A DNA stretch of 64,000 nucleotides from Enterocloster asparagiformis (GCA_018380885.1 JAGZSY010000006.1:298830-362829), one strand, 5' to 3'; shown: positions 23,748-36,037, counted from the stretch's first letter. Numbers and translations: made by a program. Notes: a model not told the origin generated them from the sequence alone.

Positions 23748-23862
23748 GAAAAAAGAGTAAGGAAAAACATGCGGAACGCTCCGCTGCTTTACCCTACTCT
23801 GTCGTCTCAAAGGTTTTATATTCAACTAATTTAATGCTAACACAAGGGTACCCCATTGTCAA
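23748..23862 (-). promoter_or_regulatory. glp operon promoter and leader terminator
   Basis: Minus strand TTGACA (23857-23862), 17 bp spacer, TAGCAT (23834-23839). The leader contains a long stem (outer GAGTA/TACTC 23755-23759 and 23795-23799, inner CGGA/TCCG) followed by TTTTTT (23749-23754), i.e. an intrinsic terminator about 55 bp before the start codon. Leader terminators in glp operons are classically relieved by the antiterminator GlpP; no glpP is in this window. Confidence 0.7.
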
Positions 23863-23933
23863 GAAATTTTTGCGCTTTCAGGCCTTGGCCAGCGGCCTTT
23901 CCGGGCAGTCATTTTCCCCTCGGGCCTCCGTTT

Positions 23934-24419
23934 TCAGCCCGCATCCGCGGCTTTTTCAGGCGTATTCCCGACCGGCTTTTCCATCACAAAATTTGTCAGG
24001 TACACGCCGTTGCGCAGCACCCGCTGTTCCTTTACTACCCGGTAGCCGCGGCCCTCAAAAAATGGTCTGGCCGTGATCGAAGCGCAGGTGGTGATCCGCT
24101 CCACCGGGAAACGGACCTCCAGCCGGCGGCAGATCGCGGTGGCAATCCCCCTTCCCTGAAAGTCCGGCCCCACATACAGGCGGTCCAGATATCCCGTTCG
24201 GTCGATATCCCCGAAGCCGGCGATCCTTGCGCCCTCCCAGGCAACCAAGGTATCGTGCTCCAGAAAGGACCGGTTCCAGAGCTCTAAATCAGGCAGCCCC
24301 GGCGCCCAGGCCTGCGTTTCCTCCTCCGTGTAGTCTTTCCGGTTCACAGTGTGAACCGTGTCGAAGAACAGTTTCCCCATCTCCCGGCAGTCCTCCGGCC
24401 GGTATTCCCGCAGCTCCAC
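23934..24419 (-). CDS. GNAT-family N-acetyltransferase
   Basis: 161 residues from GTG 24419, chosen because GGAGG lies 6 bp before it; ATG 24446 has no ribosome binding site. It has the GNAT core: VELREYRPEDCREMGKLF opening, the acetyl-CoA loop VGPDFQGRGIATAIC and ARPFFEGRGYRVVKEQ near the end. Substrate unknown. A second GNAT follows upstream (24454), 34 bp away, same strand. Confidence 0.82.
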   Translation of the reverse strand: MELREYRPEDCREMGKLFFDTVHTVNRKDYTEEETQAWAPGLPDLELWNRSFLEHDTLVAWEGARIAGFGDIDRTGYLDRLYVGPDFQGRGIATAICRRLEVRFPVERITTCASITARPFFEGRGYRVVKEQRVLRNGVYLTNFVMEKPVGNTPEKAADAG

Positions 24420-24453
24420 CCCGGGCCTCCTTCCATTTATTTCCATATCAACA

Positions 24454-24966
24454 TCACGTATTTATCCTTATCTCAAAGCCGTACTCACACAGCACGGTGC
24501 CGCCGCCAATGTCCTCGCAGCGCACGCCGTCCGCCCGGTTAAAACCGTTCTTCCCATAGAAGCGAATCGCGGGCGCGTTCACGTCCACCACAAACAGCCG
24601 CAGATATTCCGCGCCCCGCTTTCCCGCCAGCGCAACCGCTTCCCGGAGGGCGGCGCTGCCATTTCCTTTTCCCTGATGCGCCGCGCTCACGCCGAACCGC
24701 TGGAGATACAAGGCGTTTTTATCCCCGCTTTTCCATCTCACCTGATCAGCCCCCTGGTCCGGGCCGCACAGCGCAAAGGCCGAAATGATCTCCTCCCCTT
24801 CCGTGAGCACATAGAGGCGTTGATTCTCAATATCGCCGCCAAAAAGCGCGCATGGGTAGAACTCGTCCCAAATCCGGATATGCTTTGCCTCCATGTTCTC
24901 AATGATGGCCCCATAGACCGCTCTCAACTGTGGCAGATCGCCTCGGACCGCCGGTCTCAATTCCAT
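24454..24966 (-). CDS. GNAT-family N-acetyltransferase
   Basis: 170 residues from ATG 24966 (GAGGGGA upstream). Acetyl-CoA motif RFGVSAAHQGKGNGSAAL about residue 98-115, followed by YLRLFVVDVNAPAIRFYGKNGF, typical of GNAT motif B. Substrate not readable. It is 17 bp after the WapI-like gene. Confidence 0.83.
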   Translation of the reverse strand: MELRPAVRGDLPQLRAVYGAIIENMEAKHIRIWDEFYPCALFGGDIENQRLYVLTEGEEIISAFALCGPDQGADQVRWKSGDKNALYLQRFGVSAAHQGKGNGSAALREAVALAGKRGAEYLRLFVVDVNAPAIRFYGKNGFNRADGVRCEDIGGGTVLCEYGFEIRINT

Positions 24967-24983
24967 ATAGTCCCCTCTCATTT

Positions 24984-25436
24984 TCACCGGACCGGAAACG
25001 CCGCCAGCGCCTGCTCCCAAAATCGGATCAGTCCATCCAGCTCTTCCCGGCCGATCCGCCTGCGAAAATGAGGCGCAGTTCCATATACCTCCCCGGACCG
25101 CTCCGCCCAGAAGAACAGATCCAGCCAGTCCCCGTCCATTCTGCGCTCCAGCTCCAGCCCGAAATTCGGCTCCAGCCCGCCGCAGCCGATTTGCGTCCGC
25201 TCCCCCTGCCGGAACGCGCAGAGCGCTTCGATCATCCGCCGCACATCCACCGTCAACAGGCACGGCTCCTCGCCCTCAGGCAGCGCCTTGCCCATGTACC
25301 GGCGGCAGCGCAGCTTCAGCCAGTTGGCGTCATAGTCGAACGCCACGCCGGCGGGCAGATGCTCCGGAAATTCGTAGCCGGTTATTTGCAGCTCAATCCG
25401 TCCCCGCTCCAGCACCAATGTAAATGCTTCAGCCAT
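24984..25436 (-). CDS. WapI-like hypothetical protein, 150 aa
   Basis: The pattern of beta-rich opening (LERGRIELQITGYEFPE), then FDYDANWLKLRCR and an acidic C-terminal helix (REELDGLIRFWEQALAAF) resembles the WapI immunity-protein family of Firmicutes, but I am not certain. No toxin gene is adjacent, so it may be an orphan immunity protein or have another job. Ribosome binding site is weak (GGTGGG). The gap 25437-25599 holds no gene. Confidence 0.6.
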   Translation of the reverse strand: MAEAFTLVLERGRIELQITGYEFPEHLPAGVAFDYDANWLKLRCRRYMGKALPEGEEPCLLTVDVRRMIEALCAFRQGERTQIGCGGLEPNFGLELERRMDGDWLDLFFWAERSGEVYGTAPHFRRRIGREELDGLIRFWEQALAAFPVR

Positions 25437-25599
25437 AATCCCACCACCCTGCGCGCTTTCCCGTATGCCTGGACGGGCGAAGATTTTCCAATCTCCGCCC
25501 GCTCAGGCCCTGATCCACAGAAAGCGAAAAGCCACGGCCGCTTATCCACCGCGCCCGCCCCTCCTGCTTCAGGTTATCAACGCTTTATGGATTCCCATT

Positions 25600-28425
<2,826 letters not shown>

Positions 28426-28601
28426 TGTCAAAATGCTCCTTACTGTAAAAATTGCACTGCCCAGGAGCCGGTGAAAGCTGCGCGCTCCAGCCGGCTCTAA
28501 GGCGGATTTATGATGGAATGGATCTGCCGGCGGGGCTCCAGGCGGACACAGGCCCGCCGGCGCTGCCCGCCATTTTCCGCCTGATATCTGGCGCTAGTAT
28601 A

Positions 28602-30338
28602 TCATATTTCCCCATCATTTGCAAACATTTGTTCGATGAACTTCCTGAGAACTGCTGGAACCTCTTCCAGAAGGCTGGAAGCCTTCACCCGCTCCCCCAT
28701 CTGGTGGGCGTCGCGCCCGATCGGGCCAAAGAGCAGCGCGGGCACCGAGAACTGTCCCATGGCCTCAAGCTCCATGGAATAGAGCCCGCCCCACATGGGA
28801 GAGTCGGCCGCGTAGCCCTCCAGCCCCGGCCCGTCCCCGCCTCCGCAGTAGCTCAGGTCGGAGATTCCGCAGAAATAATTTCCCTTTTCCAGCTTCACGC
28901 CGTAACCGGCCGCCGCCCGGGACAGCCGGTCAAAGATTTTGCTGCCCGCCCCCGGATGGGCGGCCAGCAGGTCGCTGTGGTAGGCCGGATAATAGGGCGG
29001 CGCGTAGGCCAGCACCATCACGGGCGCCGTGATCTTCGACCAGGTCAGCAGGCGGTCCATCAGCTCCAGCGTGGCCTGAGGATAGCTCCACCTGCCGCTC
29101 CCGATCATCTCCCGGACGGCCTCCCACTGGGCGTTCTGCCATTCCTCAAATGCTTCCCGGCCGTATTTTTCCGCGCAGTAATCCGCCAGCTCCCGGTATT
29201 CCAGCACGCTGCACGGCGCAAGCTTCCCGGGCCGGGCCTCCGGGAAACCGGGCCGCTCCCCCGCACAACCGGGCCGCTCCCCAGCGAAAGCATTTCCCCC
29301 TTCCGCCGCTATCCCCAGCGCCTTTCGCTGCCGCTCCATGCGCTCCAGATAGTCGGCGAAGGCCTTGCGCCCCAACTCCTTCAACCGCGCCATCAGCGTC
29401 TCCGCCGTCTTTTCAAATCCCAGCACGCTCATGTAACCGCCGGCGCGCAGCGGCACGGACACGTCGTAGCCCTCCTTGCGGTCCCGCAGGTTGAACCAGG
29501 TGGGCGGAGGGCACAGCTCCCCCCCGCAGACCTCGGCGAACTCCGGCGCCAGCTCGGTGTCCATGAACAGCTGAGCCAATACGCCCACGGCGTTTAACCC
29601 CTTGAACGCCTCCACCACATGAGCCTTGGCCCCCTGGACCAGCACGGCGGGCAGCAGCTTTCCGACAGACCCGATAAACACCTGCTGCCTTCCGCCCTCG
29701 TCAAAGCAGGGCTCCAGGTCCAGCAGGCAGGCGTAGTCCAGATCGTACCGCCCTGCCAGGTCCACGAACAGCGGCACCGCCCCCCGCATACCCGCGGAGT
29801 AGGCCTCCTCGTCCGGCACGGACAAAAACAGAATATTTCCGTCCAGTCCCTGCCCCGACACCAGCCCGTCGCCGAACCACTCGGTCACCGCCAGCCCTAC
29901 GGCCAGGCCGCCCTTCATGTCGTTTACCCCCCGGCCGAACAGCCACTCGCCGGAGCAGAAATCCTCCCGCGCCCCGGGCGTGAGCATCTCCAAAAGCCCC
30001 TCCAGCTCTGGACCCTCCGCCCGCTTCCAGGCCTCCACATCGTAGGCGTACTTCTCAAACTCCCCGTACTCCTCCGTGTCCACCACGTCGTAGTGCCCGG
30101 TGAGAATCACGGTTCGCCGTCCGGCTCCCCGGACCAGGCCGTAGACCACCTTGCGGTCCAGCGGGTCGCCCGCTATGGGAAATTGGCCGCAGAGCTGCGG
30201 GTTGGCCCGGAAATACGCCTGTTTTGCCAGACTCTCCGCCAAATAATCCGCCGCCCTGTTCTCCTGCGCCGTGTTGGAGATGCTGGGAATCGCCACCAGC
30301 TCCCTCAAATGTCCGTATATCCGTTCACTGATATCCAT
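28602..30338 (-). CDS. M20 family peptidase, RocB-like
   Basis: 578 residues, slightly longer than RocB (about 550). Metal-site motifs are VILTGHYDVVDTEEYG (about 75-90), RGVNDMKGGLAVGLAV and SVPDEEAYSAGMRGAV. RocB belongs to arginine utilisation in Bacillus, but its reaction is not settled. Around residues 345-375 there is a Gly/Arg/Pro-rich duplication (AGERPG twice plus EARPG) absent in relatives I know. It stands 18 bp after the LURP-one gene on the same strand. Confidence 0.85.
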   Translation of the reverse strand: MDISERIYGHLRELVAIPSISNTAQENRAADYLAESLAKQAYFRANPQLCGQFPIAGDPLDRKVVYGLVRGAGRRTVILTGHYDVVDTEEYGEFEKYAYDVEAWKRAEGPELEGLLEMLTPGAREDFCSGEWLFGRGVNDMKGGLAVGLAVTEWFGDGLVSGQGLDGNILFLSVPDEEAYSAGMRGAVPLFVDLAGRYDLDYACLLDLEPCFDEGGRQQVFIGSVGKLLPAVLVQGAKAHVVEAFKGLNAVGVLAQLFMDTELAPEFAEVCGGELCPPPTWFNLRDRKEGYDVSVPLRAGGYMSVLGFEKTAETLMARLKELGRKAFADYLERMERQRKALGIAAEGGNAFAGERPGCAGERPGFPEARPGKLAPCSVLEYRELADYCAEKYGREAFEEWQNAQWEAVREMIGSGRWSYPQATLELMDRLLTWSKITAPVMVLAYAPPYYPAYHSDLLAAHPGAGSKIFDRLSRAAAGYGVKLEKGNYFCGISDLSYCGGGDGPGLEGYAADSPMWGGLYSMELEAMGQFSVPALLFGPIGRDAHQMGERVKASSLLEEVPAVLRKFIEQMFANDGEI

Positions 30339-30356
30339 TTTACCGCCTTTCCGCCA

Positions 30357-30830
30357 TCATTTAGACTGTGAGCACTTCGCCGCGTCGATGGCCAGCGCCA
30401 CCATCAGGGCGTACACCGCATCCCGCTCCTGCTCCACCTCGACCACATACGTGTCCGTCCAGTTCAACAGCTGCTTGGACAGGTATGCCACCCTGTGGCC
30501 GCTCTGATCCGTGATCTCGTAATCCCATTCCATAAAATTGCCTTTGATGCTCCATCCGTTCACGTCCATGCGGAAGGAGGGCTTAAACAGCGTAAGCTCC
30601 TTGCATATCTCTCCCACGTAGCGATCCCCCAGATACAGCCGGAAGCGCGGGAGAAAGGTGAGCACCTCCTCCTTCACCGTGCCGATATGGCAACCCCGGG
30701 CATCGTGAATCTCCAGGCAATGCCCCCATGCCAGCTTTCCCTGTACCGTAAACGCGGTCCGCCCTTCCTCATCATAAATATCATAACTGTCAAACCAGGA
30801 AAAAAAACGCTGTTTAAACAATAATTTCAT
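30357..30830 (-). CDS. LURP-one-related (tubby C-terminal-like) protein
   Basis: 157 residues from ATG 30830, with AGGAGG 9 bp upstream. It shows the repeating beta-hairpin pattern of the LURP-one/YxjI fold: MKLLFKQRFFSWFDSYDIYDEEG, VGEICKELTLFKPSF, VAYLSKQLLNWTDTYVVEVE, ending in a hydrophobic helix rich in Ala (VYALMVALAIDAAK). Function in bacteria unknown. Confidence 0.8.
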   Translation of the reverse strand: MKLLFKQRFFSWFDSYDIYDEEGRTAFTVQGKLAWGHCLEIHDARGCHIGTVKEEVLTFLPRFRLYLGDRYVGEICKELTLFKPSFRMDVNGWSIKGNFMEWDYEITDQSGHRVAYLSKQLLNWTDTYVVEVEQERDAVYALMVALAIDAAKCSQSK

Positions 30831-30967
30831 CTGCCGTACCTCCTGCCGTAATATGTAAGACTGTGACATGGAGTCAGTTTATCACATCTTTCCGCGGAAG
30901 GGAAGTGATTGAAATGTGATCCCCGGCAGTCACGCCGCCGATGACTCCTCTGCCGTGAATGCAAAAA

Positions 30968-31001
30968 ATCAGGGCCGCATATCCAGTATGCTGGCCCTGA
31001 T
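30968..31001 (-). terminator. Terminator of the aldolase operon
   Basis: Stem ATCAGGGCC (30968-30976) with GGCCCTGAT (30993-31001); the minus-strand tail is TTTTTTGC. It ends the operon that begins near 36001. Confidence 0.85.
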
Positions 31002-31018
31002 CTTCAGAAAGGAACCGA

Positions 31019-31609
31019 TTATCGGTATAACAGCTCTTTTAGCACGGCAATCTGTGCGGTTTCCTCCACCAATTCCGCGTTGTGCTCCGCCTCCAGCACG
31101 TCCTTCCCCAGCGCCACAACGCCGTGGGAGACCAGGATGAAGGCCGGCAGCCGGGGATTTTCCTCAAACAGCCTGCGGACCGCGGCCTCGTCCTCCGGCC
31201 GCACACAGGGACTGGGAATATCCAGCACCGGAATCTCGCAGCCCATCTTCAGCTGCATGTGCAGCGTGACCATTGGCAGCGGCCTTTTGCCGTATGCCCA
31301 GGCGATGGACCATGGGCTGTGACAGTGCATCACGCCGCCGATTTCGGCGGATATGCGGTACATCAGCCCGTGCAGAAACACCTCCCTTGTGGGCTTTCCG
31401 CTCCGCCCCTCCAGCAGGCTTCCCTGGAAATCCGTCTCCACAAATCCGCTCCCGTCCCTGCGGCAGTCCGCAAAGGAGCCGCCGCTGCCCTTCACAATCA
31501 TTCCCCCTGCAAAACGGGCGGACAGGTTGCCGCCGCTGCCGGTCTGGATTCCCCTCCGGTAAGCCCGCCCGGCGGCAGTCTCCAGCTGTTCATAAAGTTT
31601 CTCATTCAT
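31019..31609 (-). CDS. Class II aldolase/adducin family protein
   Basis: 196 residues from ATG 31609. Zinc-dependent aldolase fold (fuculose-1-phosphate aldolase/ribulose-5-phosphate epimerase type): GSGGNLSAR (phosphate-binding loop, about 25-33), VMHCHSPWSIAW (His-x-His zinc ligands) and VSHGVVALG (third histidine). It overlaps the UPF0261 gene by 8 bp, so the two are translationally coupled. Likely cleaves or rearranges a phosphorylated sugar or keto acid made by the dehydrogenases upstream. Confidence 0.88.
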   Translation of the reverse strand: MNEKLYEQLETAAGRAYRRGIQTGSGGNLSARFAGGMIVKGSGGSFADCRRDGSGFVETDFQGSLLEGRSGKPTREVFLHGLMYRISAEIGGVMHCHSPWSIAWAYGKRPLPMVTLHMQLKMGCEIPVLDIPSPCVRPEDEAAVRRLFEENPRLPAFILVSHGVVALGKDVLEAEHNAELVEETAQIAVLKELLYR

Positions 31610-32852
31610 GCTTCCCACTCCTCTCCGCCTGCGGTTCCAGCAGCTTCTCAAACACCGCCACAATTTCCTCAGCGAATGCCGGGTCATTGATATGAAGCTT
31701 TCGCAGTCCGAACTCCACCGAATCCGCTTTGTGTTCCAGCACGCCCTGCACAAAGCCCCGGTTGGCCTGCGGGTCGTAGATCAGACCGCCCGGGGCGTTC
31801 TGCTGGCTGTACCCATTTTCCGGCACCAGAATCGCATTTCTCCCCTTGCACCCGTTGTGCCGCTCAGCCAGATACGCGCCCGCCCGATACATTTCCTCCC
31901 AGGTGGCGCGGATATGGGTGTGAAACGGCGTGTGCCGGTAATGGGGCCGTTTTAACAGCTCCGGATCCACCTCGGGCTCCGGCCCTTTTAGTATGAAATC
32001 CACTGCTCCGGGAACCGTCACCACCGGGATTCCGGAGGCGTAAATTCTGGCAAAACGGTCCGGGCCGCAGCTCATCAGCCCTCCGAACAGCATCCCGCCC
32101 ACATCGTGGGGCGTAATGTCCAGCACGCCGTCCAGCCTGCCCTCCCCGGCGTACTCGTCGATCACCTGGGCTCCCACCACATTGCAGTGGCACACGATGG
32201 TTTCATACCCCTTATTGTCCAGAAGCTCCTTGACCCTCATCACGCACCGCGTGGTCACCCCCGCCATCGTCAGCGCCACCCGCGGGCCGGAGGCGCTCCG
32301 GACAGCCTGCCTGCGGGCCGCGATCATTCCCGACACCGCGCCGCAGGCGGAGGCAAGGATCGGCACCGTAATCCCGTTCAGGCCACAGATATCCGCGATG
32401 GAGGGGATCATCACAATGTCACGGCTGCCCACATAGTCTCCGAACCGGGCGGTTCCGCAGGCGATGGTGGACACGATCACCTTGGGAAATCCCACCGGCA
32501 GCGCCTGCATGGCCGCTGCCGAAATCGCGGTGCCCTGGCCGCCTCCCAGGGACAGGGCGCCCTGGATTTTCCCCTCCCGCTGCAGCTTGACCAACGCCTC
32601 CCGCAGCCCTCTGGTCATGGCAGCCATCAACGCCGCCTTTCCCTCCCGCCGCAAGGCGTCCAGATCATCCGCCCCCGCCAGTCCCATCAGCTCCTGTCTG
32701 CTGATATCCGGCAAAATCAGCGGCTCTCCCAGAAGCCCGGTATCCATAATCAGCGCCTCATGCCCCAGCTCTTCCAGGCAGGAACGCAGAAATCCCGCCT
32801 CCGTGCCCTTTGTGTCCAGGGTGGCGATCACTGCCACCTTCGCCATATCCAT
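31602..32852 (-). CDS. Tm-1-like ATP-binding domain protein (UPF0261)
   Basis: 416 residues, full length for the family. N-terminal IATLDTKGTEAGFLRS (P-loop-like), SLGGGQGTAISAAAMQALP, the STIACGTARFGDYVGSRDIVMIPS hallmark segment, and the C-terminal PENGYSQQNAPGGLIYDPQANRGF. The plant relative Tm-1 binds ATP and blocks a viral replicase; the bacterial function is unknown. Overlap with an aldolase gene and position in a catabolic operon suggest an ATP-dependent metabolic enzyme. Confidence 0.87.
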   Translation of the reverse strand: MDMAKVAVIATLDTKGTEAGFLRSCLEELGHEALIMDTGLLGEPLILPDISRQELMGLAGADDLDALRREGKAALMAAMTRGLREALVKLQREGKIQGALSLGGGQGTAISAAAMQALPVGFPKVIVSTIACGTARFGDYVGSRDIVMIPSIADICGLNGITVPILASACGAVSGMIAARRQAVRSASGPRVALTMAGVTTRCVMRVKELLDNKGYETIVCHCNVVGAQVIDEYAGEGRLDGVLDITPHDVGGMLFGGLMSCGPDRFARIYASGIPVVTVPGAVDFILKGPEPEVDPELLKRPHYRHTPFHTHIRATWEEMYRAGAYLAERHNGCKGRNAILVPENGYSQQNAPGGLIYDPQANRGFVQGVLEHKADSVEFGLRKLHINDPAFAEEIVAVFEKLLEPQAERSGKHE

Positions 32853-32966
32853 CCCCCGCTTCCCTCTCTAAACGCTCTCCGCGCCTGCCTCGGTATCCGC
32901 CTGGTGCCGCGGCTCAACCGCTTTATCCACAAAGGGCGCCGGGCCTCCCCGCGCCCTTTACTTCTC

Positions 32967-33767
32967 CTATCCTCCCAAAACCGGCGTCCTGGCGAACCGC
33001 TCCACCAGCGCAGGCTCGTGAGTGGGCAGGATCATGTCCATATCCGGGCAGCGCCGTTTGATTTCCCGCACGCTCTCCCACCAGTCCGTCAGACTCACAA
33101 ACCGGGCCGAGGGCGTCACATCGTAGCCGATCTCCGGGATCGGTTTAAAGTTGTCCATCAAAAACACCGCATCTCCCACCAGATGGTAGGTCCCGTCTTT
33201 GGTGTCCACCTCCACCGCCTGATGCCCCGGCGAATGGCCCGGAGTGGGGTACACACGGATGCCCGGCACAATTTCCGCCTCGCCGTCCAGCAGTTCAAAC
33301 TCACAGCCCTTAAACGGCGCTTCCAGCCCCAGCCACTGGTGCTCGTAGGATTTATAATACAGGGGCAGGGGATTCACGGCAAACTCGTATTCCCGTCTCT
33401 GGGCGTAGTATTTGGCATTGCAAAATTCTTTCATATAAAAAGTGTGGTCCCAGTGCAGATGGGTGAAAATGATCCTGGTAATATCCTCCACCCTGTATCC
33501 CGCCTTCTCCACAGCCCTGGGCATGGCCTGGTCCGGCAGCTGCAGGGAGCCGGGATGGTGGTAGCGGTTGGCCCGGTCCGTGTCCGCCATCCCCGTGTCC
33601 ACCAGAATCAGCTCATCGCCCGTGTTGAGCAGGTAGCAGAACACAGGCAGCTGCCGGTCCTCATCGGACACGCCGGTATAATACTTGTGGGTGGACGGGT
33701 GGTAGTGGTAAGTCTTGGGGTTGGACGTGCAGAACCCCGAATTTAACGGTGTAATGGTAATTCCCAT
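32967..33767 (-). CDS. Metallo-beta-lactamase-fold hydrolase (AHL-lactonase-like)
   Basis: 266 residues from ATG 33767 (GAGGAGG upstream). Binuclear zinc motif THLHWDHTFY (HxHxDH), VDTGMADTD, GHSPGHQAVEV and VGDAVFLMDN match the lactonase branch (AiiA/AttM-like). In a sugar operon a lactone-opening role on a sugar-acid lactone is as likely as quorum-signal hydrolysis. Spacing: 48 bp from the upstream dehydrogenase, 114 bp to UPF0261. Confidence 0.85.
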   Translation of the reverse strand: MGITITPLNSGFCTSNPKTYHYHPSTHKYYTGVSDEDRQLPVFCYLLNTGDELILVDTGMADTDRANRYHHPGSLQLPDQAMPRAVEKAGYRVEDITRIIFTHLHWDHTFYMKEFCNAKYYAQRREYEFAVNPLPLYYKSYEHQWLGLEAPFKGCEFELLDGEAEIVPGIRVYPTPGHSPGHQAVEVDTKDGTYHLVGDAVFLMDNFKPIPEIGYDVTPSARFVSLTDWWESVREIKRRCPDMDMILPTHEPALVERFARTPVLGG

Positions 33768-33815
33768 AATGTATTCCTCCTCAATCACATCAACCGCATA
33801 CTTCCGCGGATATCG

Positions 33816-34943
33816 TTACACAAAGCGCTCCGGTTCTGTGGACTCGGGCGTGATCACCACCTTCATGCAATTGTCCTTCCTGTGCTGGAACACGTCCACC
33901 GCGGTCTCGTACTGATCCAGCGGGAACGTATGGGTGATCAGACTCTTGCCGTCAATAGCCCCGCAGGAGAGGAAATTGAGCACCGCCCTGGAGACGCCGG
34001 GATTCGCCTTGGAGCCGTAAATCTTGATCTCGTTGAACACGATCTTGTTCAGCGGCAGCGGAATCTGTTCCAGGTCGTCCCGGTAATTGGCGATCAGGGC
34101 GATGGCGCCCGTCTTTTTTACCAGCTGGCACGCTCTGGCCGGGGAATCGTTGGCGCCCGAGCACTCCATCACCTCGTCCGCGCCCACTCCCTTCGTCAGC
34201 TCCAGTACTCTCGCCACCGGGTCCTCCTTCTCAAAGTCGATGCAGATGTCCGCACCCATCTTCCTGGCGATCTCCAGCTTGCGCCCGCGGCCGATCATGA
34301 TCACCCGCCCGGCTCCCATGGCCTTGGCCTCCTGCATGGCGCACAGGCCGATGGGCCCGGGGCCGAACACCACCGTGGTGCCGCCCGGTGTCACGCCCGC
34401 CAGCTCCACGCCGTGAAGCGCCACGCCTGCGGTATCGCACAGGGAAGCCTCCTCATAGCTCACATTGTCCGGAATGGGCGTCAGAGCCGCCACCTTGTAG
34501 GCGTTGTACTCCGCGTTGGCCCCCTGCCAGTAAAAGCCGTAGTGGCGGTGCCCCTTGTCCGCTCCGCCATCGTGGCCGTCCCTGCCGTAATTCAGGCACA
34601 CGGTGTAATGGCCGCTCAGGCAGTTGGCGCAGTTCCCGCAGCCCTTGTGGGCCTCGCCGGCCACCCTGTCCCCCACCTTAAATTCCGTAACGCCCTCGCC
34701 CAGGGCCACCACCTGTCCGGCCCACTCATGCCCCATGACAAAGGGAAAATAGGGGGGCCATTCCACATCCGCGTAGTGGCCGTCGATCATCTTGGGGTCG
34801 GAGCCGCAGATGGCAACCGCCTTGATTTTGCACAGCACCTCGCCGGGCCCCGGCTGGGGCACGGGAAGCGTTGTCACCTCCAGCTTGCCGTACTCCTTCA
34901 GCACCACGGCCTTCATCTTCTCGGGAATCTCAAATTTCATCAT
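33816..34943 (-). CDS. Zinc-dependent medium-chain alcohol dehydrogenase
   Basis: 375 residues from ATG 34943 (AAGGAGGAGAAG; the ATG at 34940 is an equal alternative). Catalytic zinc VAICGSD and GHEWAG, structural-zinc cysteines GCGNCANCLSGHYTVC, Rossmann segment FGPGPIGLCAMQEAKAMGAGR. Likely oxidises a polyol or sugar. It follows another MDR gene (34976) by 32 bp in the same operon. Confidence 0.9.
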   Translation of the reverse strand: MMKFEIPEKMKAVVLKEYGKLEVTTLPVPQPGPGEVLCKIKAVAICGSDPKMIDGHYADVEWPPYFPFVMGHEWAGQVVALGEGVTEFKVGDRVAGEAHKGCGNCANCLSGHYTVCLNYGRDGHDGGADKGHRHYGFYWQGANAEYNAYKVAALTPIPDNVSYEEASLCDTAGVALHGVELAGVTPGGTTVVFGPGPIGLCAMQEAKAMGAGRVIMIGRGRKLEIARKMGADICIDFEKEDPVARVLELTKGVGADEVMECSGANDSPARACQLVKKTGAIALIANYRDDLEQIPLPLNKIVFNEIKIYGSKANPGVSRAVLNFLSCGAIDGKSLITHTFPLDQYETAVDVFQHRKDNCMKVVITPESTEPERFV

Positions 34944-34975
34944 CTTCTCCTCCTTCAATCCTCTGTGTTAAATCC

Positions 34976-36001
34976 TTAAAACACCAGCACCGTCCGCCCC
35001 AGGCTCTTTCCGCCGCGCAGATCATCGAGGGCCTCGTTGATCTGTTCGAACGGGTACGTCCGGTAAATATACGGATCGATCACGCCCTGCTCCACCAGAC
35101 GGACCGCCTCCTTCAGCTCGTGCAGGTTGCTGGCGCGGCAGCCCACGATCTCCTTTTCCTTCAGCATAATATGCTGGTAAACAGCCGTGAACTCCTGGTC
35201 CGCGTAACCGATCACCACCACCCGGCCCGCCGGCCGCAGCACCTGCAGGCTCTGCTCAATGGTGTCGGTTATCCCGATATTGTCCAGGACCACGTCGCAC
35301 ATCTCGCCGCCCGTGGCCTTCCGAATCTCCTCGGCCAGGTTTTGGCGGCTGGTATTGATGCACAGGTCCGCGCCGAAGGAGCGGGCGATCTCCAGCTTCC
35401 GGTCCTGGCGGCTGGTCACGTAGACCTCCGCGCCAAAGTACTTCAAAATCTGGATTCCCTGAATCCCCAAACCTCCAATGCCCAAAATCAGCACCCGGTC
35501 CCCTGCGCGCACGCCGCCCTTCTCCCGGATGGCGTGGTACATACAGGCCACGGCGTCCGGTATCACCGCCGCTTTCTCCACCGGAATCTCAGGACTGATC
35601 GGCACCGCGTTTTTTGCCGGCAGCCGGCAGAACTGGGCGTGGGAGCCGTCCAGCTCAAAGCCCAGGCGCTTCAGGGACAGACACAAATTGGCCCGCCCGG
35701 AGGTGCACAGGCGGCAGGTCCCGCAGGTGATATCGATAAACCCCAGCACCCGCTGTCCCAGAGGCCTGTCCACGCCCTGTCCCAGCTCGTAAATCTCCCC
35801 CACCATCTCGTGTCCCGGCGTGTAGGGCACGTGGCTGGACGGGATCCGACCGTCTTGGAGATGCAGGTCCGAGGCGCACAGGCCGCTGGCTAAAATTTTG
35901 ATCGTGACCTCACCCGGCCCGGGCTTCGGGTAGGGCACCTCCCGGATCACCAATGGTTTTTGATATTCCTCCAACACCGCCGCTTTCATAAAATCCGGCA
36001 T
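34976..36001 (-). CDS. Zinc-dependent medium-chain alcohol dehydrogenase
   Basis: 341 residues from ATG 36001 behind GAGGGGGAGAT. Catalytic GLCASDLHL and GHEMVG, structural zinc CGTCRLCTSGRANLC, Rossmann LGIGGLGIQGIQILKYFGAE. It is the first gene of the minus-strand operon reaching the terminator at 30968. Only about 30 percent like its neighbour by eye, so the two are probably successive steps rather than a recent duplication. Divergent from gntR at 36103. Confidence 0.9.
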   Translation of the reverse strand: MPDFMKAAVLEEYQKPLVIREVPYPKPGPGEVTIKILASGLCASDLHLQDGRIPSSHVPYTPGHEMVGEIYELGQGVDRPLGQRVLGFIDITCGTCRLCTSGRANLCLSLKRLGFELDGSHAQFCRLPAKNAVPISPEIPVEKAAVIPDAVACMYHAIREKGGVRAGDRVLILGIGGLGIQGIQILKYFGAEVYVTSRQDRKLEIARSFGADLCINTSRQNLAEEIRKATGGEMCDVVLDNIGITDTIEQSLQVLRPAGRVVVIGYADQEFTAVYQHIMLKEKEIVGCRASNLHELKEAVRLVEQGVIDPYIYRTYPFEQINEALDDLRGGKSLGRTVLVF

Positions 36002-36037
36002 CGCATATCTCCCCCTCTCTCTCTTTTCCCAATCAAC

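Noticed and set aside
23693..23862. T-box or metabolite riboswitch before the glp operon
   Set aside because: No T-box sequence or recognisable aptamer; the leader is short and holds just the terminator, so protein antitermination is more likely.
32967..33767. Quorum-quenching function for the AiiA-like hydrolase
   Set aside because: The zinc motif fits, but the operon context favours a sugar-lactone or other catabolic substrate; no signal-degradation evidence.
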